DNA from: Legionella beliardensis | Lineage (GTDB): Bacteria; Pseudomonadota; Gammaproteobacteria; Legionellales; Legionellaceae | DNA length: 64,000 nt | Reading direction: 5' to 3' | Assembly: GCF_900452395.1 (NCBI RefSeq) | Contig: NZ_UGNV01000001.1 | Location: 285,001 to 349,000 of the forward strand | Shown: piece by piece, positions 33,238-42,087 of the stretch | How the letters are laid out: each line of letters starts with the position of its first letter | How positions within the stretch are numbered: the first letter of the stretch is position 1 | Made by a program: the position numbers and the translations under genes | The notes under the pieces: model-generated | Told to the model about the DNA's origin: nothing | What the model saw: only the letters and a program-made list of their open reading frames with translations | Databases searched by the model: none

Positions 33238-34665
33238 ATGCAACCTAGCTTTAGATGGGCCTTAGTAGATATTGAAACAACAGGCTTGCATATTATTCGA
33301 GATAAAATTACAGAAATTGCTGTCATTATATTAACTGAAAAAGGTATAGAAGCAACTTGGCATAGCTTAATTAAGCCTGAGCGTACTATTCCTGAGCCAA
33401 TCAGTCAATTAACAGGAATTAGTAATGGCCTAGTTAATAATGCCCCAAAATTTAATATAATTGCAGAAGAATTAATTTTGCTACTACAAGGATGTGTTTT
33501 AGTCGCCCATAATGCTCGCTTTGATTTCGGATTTCTAAAAAACGCCTTTAAGCGAATAGGCATAAATTTTCACCCTCCTATATTATGTACGATTAAATTA
33601 TTTCGGGCGCTATATCCAGGTCTTAAGCATTATAACTTAGCCTCTTTAGCCCAGGCCTTTGGCCTGCAATCTGGCACGCTACATCGCGCGCAAAGCGACG
33701 TTAATTTATTACAGAAATTAGTAAGCCAGATTTTTAATAATTTTTCCATGTTAGACGTATTAGACCAAGCTAAAAAAATTTATCAACAACCAAGTGTGCC
33801 GGCTACCCTTATAACCAACCTTAATACGTTTCCGGAATCACCTGGAGTTTACATTTTTTATGGTGATGAAAGGTTATTACCTTTATATATTGGTAAGAGT
33901 ATTTCATTGCGACAGCGAATATTATCTCATTTTCAATCTGATCATACGCATGCAAAAGAGTTTGCTTTATCGCAACAAGTTAAGCATATTGAAATTATTC
34001 CTACTGCAGGCGAATTAAGCGCCTTACTATTAGAGTCTGCTCTAATTAAAGAAAAAATGCCTTTGTATAATCGAAGGTTGCGAAAAAAGAAAAATATAGT
34101 CGCTATAAAAGTTACCCAAACACAAGGTTATTTACATTTAACTGCTACGCAGGCAACAGTTGATGAGGAATGCGAACTTGCAGTAAGCGAGTTATTTGGT
34201 GCGTTTAGAAGTATGAGTGCTGCTAAGAAAAAGCTTTTGCAATGGGTGAAGGAGTTTGGACTTTGTCCGAAATTATGTGGTTTAGAGCAAGCAAATCAGG
34301 CTTGTTTTTCTTATCAATTAAAAAGATGCCAAGGTGCTTGTATACAAAGCGAAGTGCATGAGGCTTATAATCAGCGTGTTTCGGCTGCATTACAACAGTT
34401 TAAGCGAGAAGATTGGCCATTTAATGGGGCAATTGCTATAAAGGAAGAAAATAAAATTAATAAGATGACTCAGTATTCAGTTTTTCAACATTGGCGTCAC
34501 ATAGGCACTGTGAACAATAAACATGAGCTGCCCTTATTAATGCATAAAGCTACCCAAACTCCTGAAAACTATGACACCTATAAAATATTAACTACCTTCC
34601 TTAAAAAGGAGAAAGGCTTAAATATAGTTGAGCTAGATAAGCAGTTGCTCAATAGTTCAGGCTGA
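33238..34665 (+). CDS. DEDDh 3'-5' exonuclease fused to GIY-YIG (UvrC/Cho-like) nuclease
   Basis: A two-nuclease fusion of 475 aa. Residues about 1-165 are a DnaQ-type proofreading exonuclease: Exo I DIETTG (11-16), Exo II VAHNARFDFGFL, Exo III HRAQSD. Residues about 197-275 are a GIY-YIG domain (GVYIFYG, YIGKSISLRQRI, with a downstream catalytic Glu in LLESALI). The remainder contains a Cys-containing segment (CFSYQLKRCQGAC) like UvrC and Cho. By family it probably cuts or trims damaged DNA, independently of UvrAB as Cho does; the exact substrate is unknown. AGGGTGGAG lies just upstream of the ATG. The gene is separated from rplQ by a terminator and a 223-nt gap with no convincing promoter. 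It converges on ssb. Confidence 0.85.
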   Translation: MQPSFRWALVDIETTGLHIIRDKITEIAVIILTEKGIEATWHSLIKPERTIPEPISQLTGISNGLVNNAPKFNIIAEELILLLQGCVLVAHNARFDFGFLKNAFKRIGINFHPPILCTIKLFRALYPGLKHYNLASLAQAFGLQSGTLHRAQSDVNLLQKLVSQIFNNFSMLDVLDQAKKIYQQPSVPATLITNLNTFPESPGVYIFYGDERLLPLYIGKSISLRQRILSHFQSDHTHAKEFALSQQVKHIEIIPTAGELSALLLESALIKEKMPLYNRRLRKKKNIVAIKVTQTQGYLHLTATQATVDEECELAVSELFGAFRSMSAAKKKLLQWVKEFGLCPKLCGLEQANQACFSYQLKRCQGACIQSEVHEAYNQRVSAALQQFKREDWPFNGAIAIKEENKINKMTQYSVFQHWRHIGTVNNKHELPLLMHKATQTPENYDTYKILTTFLKKEKGLNIVELDKQLLNSSG

Positions 34666-34798
34666 TTGCAAGCATGTTGAAAAAATGAGTAGTGTTACTA
34701 CATGAGCAGGTTAAAGGATTGTCTTCGCTTAAAATGAACGAATAGGTAGCACTTAGAGCAATCCATTAACGAGGTCGTAACGTTATTTATGCTAACTT

Positions 34799-35272
34799 TT
34801 AAAACGGAATGTCATCATCTAATTCAGCGAATGCATCTTCCGATGGATTTTTACGATTGGTTGGCTGATAAGATGGTTGCTGCTGATTTTGAGGGGGCGC
34901 TAGCTGGCTATCGTCATAATTAACAGAGCTTCCTCCTTTAGTATCAAGCATTTGTACATCTGTTGCGATAATCTCAGTGGTATACCGATCTTGGCCTTGT
35001 TGATCCTGCCATTTACGCGTACGTAAGCTGCCTTCAATATATAATTTAGAGCCTTTACGTACATATTCGCCAGCAATTTCTCCTAAGCGATTAAAGCAGA
35101 CGACACGATGCCATTCGGTACGCTCTTGCTTATCGCCACTTTGCTTATCTTTCCACGTTTCACTGGTTGCTATTGATAAAGTAGTAACAGCATTTCCGTT
35201 AGGCATGTATCTGACTTCCGGATCGCTACCAACATTACCTATGAGAATGACTTTATTAATTCCACGAGCCAT
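34799..35272 (-). CDS. ssb: Single-stranded DNA-binding protein
   Basis: SSB (157 aa) coats single-stranded DNA during replication and repair. An OB fold occupies residues 1-110 ([25 protein letters not shown], seen as [41 protein letters not shown]). A Gln/Asn/Pro-rich linker and the protein-binding tip DDDIPF follow. AGGAG lies upstream of the ATG on the minus strand. Confidence 0.97.
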   Translation of the reverse strand: MARGINKVILIGNVGSDPEVRYMPNGNAVTTLSIATSETWKDKQSGDKQERTEWHRVVCFNRLGEIAGEYVRKGSKLYIEGSLRTRKWQDQQGQDRYTTEIIATDVQMLDTKGGSSVNYDDSQLAPPQNQQQPSYQPTNRKNPSEDAFAELDDDIPF

Positions 35273-35369
35273 TAAATTCTCCTAAATGCGAGATAGTTAG
35301 AACAAATATTATAGCCAATCTTAGCTCATTTTCGAAGTTTTATCAGTGATAATCTACTCAGTGTATTAA

Positions 35370-36764
35370 TCAATAGGAAAGTTGTAGATTATCACTTGAA
35401 AATTCTAAAAACTGTTGTAGATTTTTTTCAGCACTTCCAGGTACATAAGATGCTTTATCTACTTTTAAATAAATAGTATTTTCTTTTTCCAGAACACTTA
35501 CATTAATTACACCCGATAAAGTTTGGAGGATTTTGATTAATTCTATTTCTTTTGCTTGATTGATCTTAGGTTTTGTAAGAATAACAGTCACTTGGTATAA
35601 ATAGGCATTCATAGGTAAAGCGATAATCAGCCATGCTAATCCTAGCAAAGCATTCGTAATAAAAATAGCCTTAACGGTTAAATACTGATATAAAATGCCT
35701 GCCATAAAACCACCAATAAAGATACCTAAAAACTGGCAGCTTGAATAAACTCCCATGGCAGTACCTTTACTGTTTGCACTCGCTTGTTTGGATATCAGTG
35801 AAGGCAAGCTCGCTTCAAGGATATTAAAAGCGGTAAAATATAAAAGCATTAATAAACATAAGCTCAGGAAGTGATTATAGGTAAAGGCTAAGAAAAATTG
35901 AGCGCTTAGTGTTAGAAAAACAGCTAATAAGAAAATAGGCTTAATTAATCTTTTTTTCTCAGCAAAATAAATAAGCGGTACCATCAAGATAAAGGAGAGC
36001 ACCATTAAAGGTAGATAAAAATGCCATTGGTGAGTTAAATGACCTACGTTAAGTTGCTGCTGTAGCAATAATGGTAAGGCAAAAAACGTGGCAGTAAGAA
36101 TAAAATGCTGCAAGAAGATGCCTAAGTTTAAGCGTAGCAAGTGGCGATTGGTGATTGTGGTTTTTAATAAGGAAACATTTGCTTCACTGTCTGTATGAAA
36201 ACGCTGCTGCTCAGGATTAGGAATAACGCCATAAAGCATTACTAAGCCTGCAAGGGCTAACGCCGCTGTTAAATAAAAAATACCTGCTAAGCCATAATAA
36301 TGTGCAACAGCAGGACTTAATACCATAGCCACGCTAAAGGAAATACCAATGGTCATGCCAATAACCGCCATTGCTTTAGTTCGCTCTTCATCAGCAGTTA
36401 AATCGGCAACTAATGCAATCAATACACTGCCTATAGCGCCCATGCCTTGCAATATGCGAGCTACAATCATGCCATAAATAGAATCTGTTAATGCGCCTAC
36501 TAAACTACCTATCGCGAATAAAATTAAGCCAGTAGCAATAACTCTCTTTCTACCATAGTAATCTGACAACATACCAAAAGGCATTTGTAACAGCCCTTGA
36601 CTTAAACCATAGCTACCTAAAGCTATACCAATTAAAGTAGGCGTTGCATGATGTAGTCCTGTAGCAAACACTGTAAATACTGGAATGAGCATGAACAGGC
36701 CTAACATGCGAAATGAAAAAATAGCGGCAATGGGAAAGACACTTTTTGACCAGGAATATTTCAT
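35370..36764 (-). CDS. yajR: MFS transporter, YajR family
   Basis: A major facilitator superfamily permease with about 12 hydrophobic helices. Motif A (GMLSDYYGRKRV) lies between TM2 and TM3. After TM12 there is a soluble C-terminal domain of about 70 residues (YLYQVTVILTKPK ... INVSVLEKENTIYLKVD) matching the ferredoxin-like YAM domain that defines YajR, so a proton-coupled drug or metabolite exporter is the likely class; the substrate is unknown. I start at ATG 36764 (MKYSWSKSVFPIAA, 464 aa). The frame continues to a TTG at 36803, and neither start has a clear ribosome binding site. Confidence 0.85.
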   Translation of the reverse strand: MKYSWSKSVFPIAAIFSFRMLGLFMLIPVFTVFATGLHHATPTLIGIALGSYGLSQGLLQMPFGMLSDYYGRKRVIATGLILFAIGSLVGALTDSIYGMIVARILQGMGAIGSVLIALVADLTADEERTKAMAVIGMTIGISFSVAMVLSPAVAHYYGLAGIFYLTAALALAGLVMLYGVIPNPEQQRFHTDSEANVSLLKTTITNRHLLRLNLGIFLQHFILTATFFALPLLLQQQLNVGHLTHQWHFYLPLMVLSFILMVPLIYFAEKKRLIKPIFLLAVFLTLSAQFFLAFTYNHFLSLCLLMLLYFTAFNILEASLPSLISKQASANSKGTAMGVYSSCQFLGIFIGGFMAGILYQYLTVKAIFITNALLGLAWLIIALPMNAYLYQVTVILTKPKINQAKEIELIKILQTLSGVINVSVLEKENTIYLKVDKASYVPGSAEKNLQQFLEFSSDNLQLSY

Positions 36765-37108
36765 GTAAATTAAAAATACTAGACCGATCGTGAAATAGTA
36801 CAAAGTTGAGCTTCTCTGTACAAGCTGTTTTTCCGTATGCGAGAAATTTAAGCCTATTTTGAGAGCTTCGGCATGACTTCTGAAATTAATTAAACACTTT
36901 TCTTTTGTACCAAGATGGGGATGAAATTTGCAAATTAACCCGGATCACCTATCCAACATTCAATAGCCTAAATAAATGATTTAGAAGAAATATGTTTCAG
37001 AAATTCCTCTGTTGTTTAATTAAAGTTGTATTAGCTCGTTATATAAAATGTTTGATCCCTATTTGATCAAATGTTATATTTCAAGCCCTAAAAAGTAGCT
37101 TAAATTTT
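36765..37108. other. Intergenic region between divergent yajR and the repeat-protein gene
   Basis: About 344 nt without a supported gene. The only clear structure is TTTGATC (37051-37057) / GATCAAA (37065-37071), an inverted repeat 38-58 nt upstream of the repeat-protein start, overlapping AT-rich promoter-like DNA (TATAAA at about 37042). It could be an operator or a hairpin in the leader. No terminator is seen. Confidence 0.4.
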
Positions 37109-40100
37109 GTGAGTAATAAAAATATGTGGGGAAGAACACGAAATCTCGATCTAATCAGAGCGCGCTTGTATGACGTTGTAGGCCCAGAAAACATATGGGA
37201 AGCTGATGAAAATAAAGCTAAATATGGCCAATTATATGTTGATTTGCGAGTTGATAGTGCTTGGCGAGCTGAGGATGAGGAGCGGGCTTTAGAACGGTCT
37301 GATTTTTGGCAAGCGCGCAAACTACGACATAAAGAAGAATATAAACTTCGCATTGATCAGTCGCACCAATATTGGGCCTCTCGTAAAGAGGAGCATGCTC
37401 AGGAAGATAAGACGAGAATCGAAGAGCGGCAGAAATTCTGGGAAAACCGAGCAACGAGACACCATCAAGAAGATGCTGCGCGCCCCGAAGAGCGTGCTAA
37501 GTTTTGGCAACAACGTCAAACACAGCATGAAAGAGAAGATGCAGAGAGAAAACGCGAGCGCGAACAATATTGGGCTAATCGTAAAGAGCAACATAGTCAG
37601 GAAGATAAGACAAGAAGCCAAGAGCAGAAAGACTTCTGGCAAGCACGCACGGAAAGGCATGAGAAAGAAGATGCTGCGCGCCCCGAAGAGCGCGCTAAGT
37701 TTTGGCAACAACGTCAAGCACAGCATGAAAGAGAAGATGCAGAGAGAGAACGCAAGCGCGAACAATATTGGGTTGATCGTAAAGAGCAACATAGTCAGGA
37801 AGATAAGACAAGAAGCCAAGAGCGGAAAGACTTTTGGCAAGCACGCACGGAAAGGCATGAGAAAGAAGATGCTGCGCGCCCCGAAGAGCGTGCTAAGTTT
37901 TGGCAACAACGTCAAACACAGCATGAAAGAGAAGATGCAGAGAGAGAACGCGAGCGCGAACAATATTGGGCTAATCGTAAAGAGCAACATAGTCAGGAAG
38001 ATAAGACAAGAAACCAAGAGCGGAAAGACTTTTGGCAAGCACGCACGGAAAGGCATGAGAAAGAAGATGCTGCGCGCCCCGAAGAGCGTGCTAAGTTTTG
38101 GCAACAACGTCAAACACAGCATGAAAGAGAAGATGCAGAGAGAGAACGCGAGCGCGAACAATATTGGGCTAATCGTAAAGAGCAACATAGTCAGGAAGAT
38201 AAGACAAGAAGCCAAGAGCGGAAAGACTTCTGGCAAGCACGCACAGAAAGGCATGAGAAAGAAGATGCTGCGCGCCCCGAAGAGCGTGCTAAGTTTTGGC
38301 AACAACGTCAAGCACAGCATGAAAGAGAAGATGCAGAGAGAGAACGCGAGCGCGAACAATATTGGGCTAATCGTAAAGAGCAACATAGTCAGGAAGATAA
38401 GACAAGAAGCCAAGAGCGGAAAGACTTTTGGCAAGCACGCACGAAAAGGCATGAGAAAGAAGATGCTGCGCGCCCCGAAGAGCGTGCTAAGTTTTGGCAA
38501 CAACGTCAAACACAGCATGAAAGAGAAGATGCAGAGAGAGAACGCGAGCGCGAACAATATTGGGCTAATCGTAAAGAGCAACATAGTCAGGAAGATAAGA
38601 CAAGAAGCCAAGAGCGGAAAGACTTTTGGCAAGCACGCACGGAAAGGCATGAGAAAGAAGATGCTGCGCGCCCCGAAGAGCGTGCTAAGTTTTGGCAACA
38701 ACGTCAAGCACAGCATGAAAAAGAAGATGCAGAGAGAAAACGCGAGCGTGAACAATATTGGCAAAAGCGAGAAGAACGTCATGCTGATGAGGATAAAATT
38801 AGATTAGAAACATGGGCACAATTTTGGCATGATCTACAAACTGAAAGAAACGCTGAAGATAGACAGTTTGATTTAAGACAGGCAAGAATCAGGTCTAATG
38901 TTGCAAAATTTATAGCAAACACGATATACGGTTCTACAGCTTACGTTTACCGTCCTTTTCAAACACTGTGGTATGGTTTAGAAGAGGGTATGCAAGCAGC
39001 TACTCGCAAAATATATCGTGCTAGTACCTGGGTAGGAATACATGCTTTAGAAAGCTTAACTACCATTGGGCGCACGCTTTATCGGGCCGCCGGGTGGTTA
39101 AAACATCACGTTAGGGAAAGCCTAGACACCTTAAGCAGACCAATTATCAATATATTAAGCTTTACCGGCCATCATCTTAAAGAAGGTTTGCAGACAACAG
39201 GCCGCAGTATTTATCGAGTAGCCACTTGGGCAGGTAAGCATACTTTAGAAACTATTGAGACTCTTGGACGCACACTTTATCGAGCTGTCGGTTGGTTAAA
39301 GCATCAAGCGAGAGAATGTTTAGAAACCGCACTAACACCACCAGCACGAGCCTTAGGCTTCATGGGTCATCATTTTAAAGAAGGTTTGCAGACCGCAGGA
39401 CGTAGTATTCATCGAGCAGCTACTTGGGTCGGTAGGCACATATTCGAAACTATTGAGTCCCTAGGGCGCACACTTTATCGGGCGGCTAGTTGGTTAAAAC
39501 ACCAAGCTAGAGAATGCTTAGAAACCATCGCCAGGCCAATAGCAAGAGCATTAAGCTTTATTGGTCATCATCTAAAAGAAGGCTTACAGACAGCAGGCCG
39601 CAGCATTCGTCGAGCAGCTACTTGGGCCTGCAAGCACACTTTAGAAGGTGTTGAAACTATAGGCCGCACATTTTATCGGGCGGCTGGTTGGTTAAAACAC
39701 CAAGCTAAGGAATGCTTAGAAACTATCGTCAGGCCAATAGCTAGGGGATTAAGCTTTATTGGTCATCATCTTAAAGAAAGCTTCCAAACCATAGGGCGCA
39801 GCATTTACCGAGCAGTCACTTGGACTGGTAGGCACACTTTGGAAGTTATGGAGACCATAGGACGCGCACTTTATCGGTCAGCCGGTTGGTTCAAGCACCA
39901 AGCTAGAGAATGTTTAGAAACCATCGCCAGGCCAATAGCCAGGGGATTAAGTTTTATTGGTCATCACCTTAAAGAAAGCTTCCAAACCACAGGACGCAGT
40001 ATTTATCGAGCAGCAACCTGGGTTGGCACACACAGTTTAGAAAGCTTAGCTAACCTAGGGCGTACACTTCATCGGGCTGCCGGTTGGTTAAAACATCAAG

Positions 40101-40744
40101 CGAGAGAATGTTTAGAGACTGTCATAACACCGCCAGCAAGAGCCTTGAGCTTTATTGGCCATCATCTTAAAGAAGTGTTGCAGACGACAGGCCGTAGTAT
40201 TTATCGAGCAGCAACCTGGGTTGGCAGACACAGCTTAGAAAGCTTAGCAACTGTAGGACGTGCATTACATCGGGCAGTCGGTTGGTTTGCGCACCAAGCG
40301 AGGGAATGTTTAGAAACTTTAATAACACCACCAGCAAGAGCCTTGAGCTTTATTGGTCATCATCTTAAAGAAAGTTTGCAGACCGCAGGACGTAGTATTT
40401 ATCGAGCAACCACTTGGGCTGGTAAGCACGCTTTAGAAAGCTTAACAGTAGTAGGCCGCTCAATCTCACATAAGACATCTTGGGTTGGGCATCACATACG
40501 AGAGGTTTCAGAGGATTGCACGCGTTCTGCTAGTCGTTTTATTGAAGGGCTAAATCCTATTCATGCTTTTTGGCGCTCGCAAGAAGAGACTGCGTTATTT
40601 GATGATAATTCCAGCGATTTTGCAGCGATACCTGTTGTTACAACAAATCCAGGCCGTTATCGCCAAGGATTTTTTGCTGATCACAAAAAGCTAGAAGAAG
40701 TTTGTCAAGAGCTTAATTACAGTCCATATCCTGCTACAACGTAG
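37109..40744 (+). CDS. Large protein of two 22-residue repeat arrays, candidate secreted effector
   Basis: I do not recognise a named family (1211 aa). After an ordinary N terminus (1-52), residues 53-580 hold 24 tandem 22-residue units of consensus EDxxRxxERxxFWxxRxxxH, charged and surely helical. A hydrophobic-aromatic bridge (about 585-631) leads to a second array at 632-1137: about 23 units of 22 residues grouped in threes (66 aa), with themes GRSIYRAATW, GRTLYRAAGWLKHQARECLE and SFIGHHLKE. These are amphipathic helices rich in Arg, His and Trp. A non-repeat tail (1138-1211) ends it. The start is GTG 37109 or ATG 37124; neither has a good ribosome binding site. Its large size, repeats and accessory position fit a Dot/Icm substrate of Legionella, but this is inference. 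Confidence 0.8.
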   Translation: MSNKNMWGRTRNLDLIRARLYDVVGPENIWEADENKAKYGQLYVDLRVDSAWRAEDEERALERSDFWQARKLRHKEEYKLRIDQSHQYWASRKEEHAQEDKTRIEERQKFWENRATRHHQEDAARPEERAKFWQQRQTQHEREDAERKREREQYWANRKEQHSQEDKTRSQEQKDFWQARTERHEKEDAARPEERAKFWQQRQAQHEREDAERERKREQYWVDRKEQHSQEDKTRSQERKDFWQARTERHEKEDAARPEERAKFWQQRQTQHEREDAEREREREQYWANRKEQHSQEDKTRNQERKDFWQARTERHEKEDAARPEERAKFWQQRQTQHEREDAEREREREQYWANRKEQHSQEDKTRSQERKDFWQARTERHEKEDAARPEERAKFWQQRQAQHEREDAEREREREQYWANRKEQHSQEDKTRSQERKDFWQARTKRHEKEDAARPEERAKFWQQRQTQHEREDAEREREREQYWANRKEQHSQEDKTRSQERKDFWQARTERHEKEDAARPEERAKFWQQRQAQHEKEDAERKREREQYWQKREERHADEDKIRLETWAQFWHDLQTERNAEDRQFDLRQARIRSNVAKFIANTIYGSTAYVYRPFQTLWYGLEEGMQAATRKIYRASTWVGIHALESLTTIGRTLYRAAGWLKHHVRESLDTLSRPIINILSFTGHHLKEGLQTTGRSIYRVATWAGKHTLETIETLGRTLYRAVGWLKHQARECLETALTPPARALGFMGHHFKEGLQTAGRSIHRAATWVGRHIFETIESLGRTLYRAASWLKHQARECLETIARPIARALSFIGHHLKEGLQTAGRSIRRAATWACKHTLEGVETIGRTFYRAAGWLKHQAKECLETIVRPIARGLSFIGHHLKESFQTIGRSIYRAVTWTGRHTLEVMETIGRALYRSAGWFKHQARECLETIARPIARGLSFIGHHLKESFQTTGRSIYRAATWVGTHSLESLANLGRTLHRAAGWLKHQARECLETVITPPARALSFIGHHLKEVLQTTGRSIYRAATWVGRHSLESLATVGRALHRAVGWFAHQARECLETLITPPARALSFIGHHLKESLQTAGRSIYRATTWAGKHALESLTVVGRSISHKTSWVGHHIREVSEDCTRSASRFIEGLNPIHAFWRSQEETALFDDNSSDFAAIPVVTTNPGRYRQGFFADHKKLEEVCQELNYSPYPATT
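37473..38750 (+). repeat. 198-bp tandem DNA repeat inside the large repeat protein
   Basis: Copies beginning ATGCTGCGCGCC occur at 37473, 37671, 37869, 38067, 38265, 38463 and 38661, exactly 198 bp apart, with very few base changes between copies. The 198 bp encode three 22-residue units, so copy number can change without a frameshift. Near-identity suggests recent expansion or homogenisation, and assembly collapse is a risk here. Confidence 0.95.
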
Positions 40745-40775
40745 TAATTATTATGAGTTTTGATAGGGGTAAACG

Positions 40776-41042
40776 ATGAATAGTAGTTATAAAGATAAAA
40801 TGTTTGATGGTATTTCAAAATATATTGAAGAAACAGGAAGTCATGATGAGCATTATACGAATGAAGCCAAAGCACGGGATATTTTAGAAGTGCTTGAAGC
40901 GTTACTAGCTTATACGATTTACACAACGTGTGTATCTAAAGAGACGGTTAGAGATTCTTGCGAGGAGTCATATTTTAATATAAAAAGACAGGCATTAGCA
41001 TTAATGGAAAAAGAGCTGCAAGAAACAAAAAATAACGGATAG
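40776..41042 (+). CDS. Small hypothetical protein
   Basis: An 88-residue protein I do not recognise. It is mostly helical and acidic, with a central LEVLEALLAYTIYTTCV segment and a charged end (MEKELQETKNNG). A good ribosome binding site (AGGGGT, 6-7 nt before the ATG) and position 31 nt after the repeat-protein gene on the same strand suggest cotranscription. A partner or chaperone role is conceivable but unproven. Confidence 0.65.
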   Translation: MNSSYKDKMFDGISKYIEETGSHDEHYTNEAKARDILEVLEALLAYTIYTTCVSKETVRDSCEESYFNIKRQALALMEKELQETKNNG

Positions 41043-41150
41043 CCCTATTTAAATCATCAATAACTAAGCGTGGTTGTGCACATACATAAGATTTTAAAGA
41101 AATAGAGCTATTAGGCAAAGTTGGGCTCAAAGCCTAAAAATAACATAACA

Positions 41151-41179
41151 TTGACAGCTGGGAACATTCCCTGTAGTTT
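41151..41179 (+). promoter_or_regulatory. Possible promoter of the fatty-acid cluster
   Basis: A perfect TTGACA at 41151-41156, 17-nt spacer, then TAGTTT (3 of 6). It stands 27 nt before the FabL-like gene. The -10 is weak. Confidence 0.35.
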
Positions 41180-41205
41180 TCCCTTATTTAAATTAGGGCA
41201 AGTGT

Positions 41206-41961
41206 ATGAGTCTGGTTTTTACCAATAAAGTTGCATTAATTACTGGCGGGGCTCGCGGCATAGGTCGTGCTACAGCAATCAAACTAGCTAAGGCAGGTTG
41301 TGATGTTGCTGTTGTTTACTACAATAGCTCTGATGAAGCACAACAATTGCTTGCTGATATTAAAAATCTTGGCCGTAAAGCCATAGCAATTCAAGCAAAT
41401 GTTGCTGATCAGCAATCAGTTAAAGACTTGTTTGCCCAGTTTCGTAACACCTTTAATGAACTCCATTTTTTGGTCAGTAATGCTGCTAGTGGCGTTCTTA
41501 AGCCGGCATTAAAAATGTCAACTAAGCACTGGCGTTGGTGTTTAGAAACCAATGCCTTAGCGTTAAATCATTTAGTGCAAGAAGGCAAAGATTTAATGCC
41601 TAAAGGCAGTTCAGTCATTGCTCTATCTAGTCTAGGTGCTCATCGAGCTATTCCTAATTATGCGTTTATTGGTGCGTCCAAAGCAGCATTAGAAGCATTG
41701 GTTCGTGCACTAAGCCTTGAATTAGCGCCTTTTGATATTCGGGTTAATACTGTTTCTGCAGGCGTTGTCGATACAGATGCGTTAAAGCATTTTCCAAATC
41801 GTGAACAATTGCTTGATGAAGCACAATCTCGTTCATTATCATCTCGGCCATTAACGCCAGACGATGTGGCTGATGCTATCTATCTTTTATGCTTGCCAGA
41901 AGCTAAAATGATTAATGCACATACGCTGGTTGTTGATGCAGGTTATAGTCAAGTAGGTTGA
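41206..41961 (+). CDS. fabL: Enoyl-ACP reductase, FabL-like (SDR family)
   Basis: A short-chain dehydrogenase (251 aa) with an N-terminal NAD(P) motif TGGARGIG and SNAAS. The catalytic tyrosine and lysine are spaced Y-x6-K (YAFIGASK), as in enoyl-ACP reductases FabI and FabL, and not Y-x3-K as in FabG ketoreductases. The stretch DTDALKHFPNRE is, to my knowledge, characteristic of Bacillus FabL (enoyl-ACP reductase III). It therefore probably reduces trans-2-enoyl-ACP at the end of each elongation cycle. It lies upstream of the specialised ACP, dehydratase and ketosynthases, suggesting it serves that pathway. Automated annotation would likely call it FabG. Confidence 0.78.
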   Translation: MSLVFTNKVALITGGARGIGRATAIKLAKAGCDVAVVYYNSSDEAQQLLADIKNLGRKAIAIQANVADQQSVKDLFAQFRNTFNELHFLVSNAASGVLKPALKMSTKHWRWCLETNALALNHLVQEGKDLMPKGSSVIALSSLGAHRAIPNYAFIGASKAALEALVRALSLELAPFDIRVNTVSAGVVDTDALKHFPNREQLLDEAQSRSLSSRPLTPDDVADAIYLLCLPEAKMINAHTLVVDAGYSQVG

Positions 41962-42042
41962 ATGATTTAGCCAGGCGTTTCTGCTATAAATCTTCTATTC
42001 TAACTGCGCTATAACGCATAGCTCGGCGTTATATCTTTATGA

Positions 42043-42048
42043 TATACT
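42043..42048 (+). promoter_or_regulatory. Possible -10 element upstream of the specialised ACP gene
   Basis: TATACT at 42043-42048, 40 nt before the ACP gene, in a 126-nt gap following the reductase gene. No matching -35 is seen. Confidence 0.25.
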
Positions 42049-42087
42049 CCTGAAATTTACCATCTAGCAGAATTCTGAGGATATAAA

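Noticed and set aside
37473-38750. Possible CRISPR array
   Set aside because: The repeat unit is 198 bp, coding, and has no unique spacers.
37322-38782. 486-codon antisense frame and 484-codon +2 frame across the tandem repeat
   Set aside because: Both are by-products of a 198-bp repeat without stops in those frames. They cover only the repeat array, have no ribosome binding site, and their translations are tandem copies of the same artefact.
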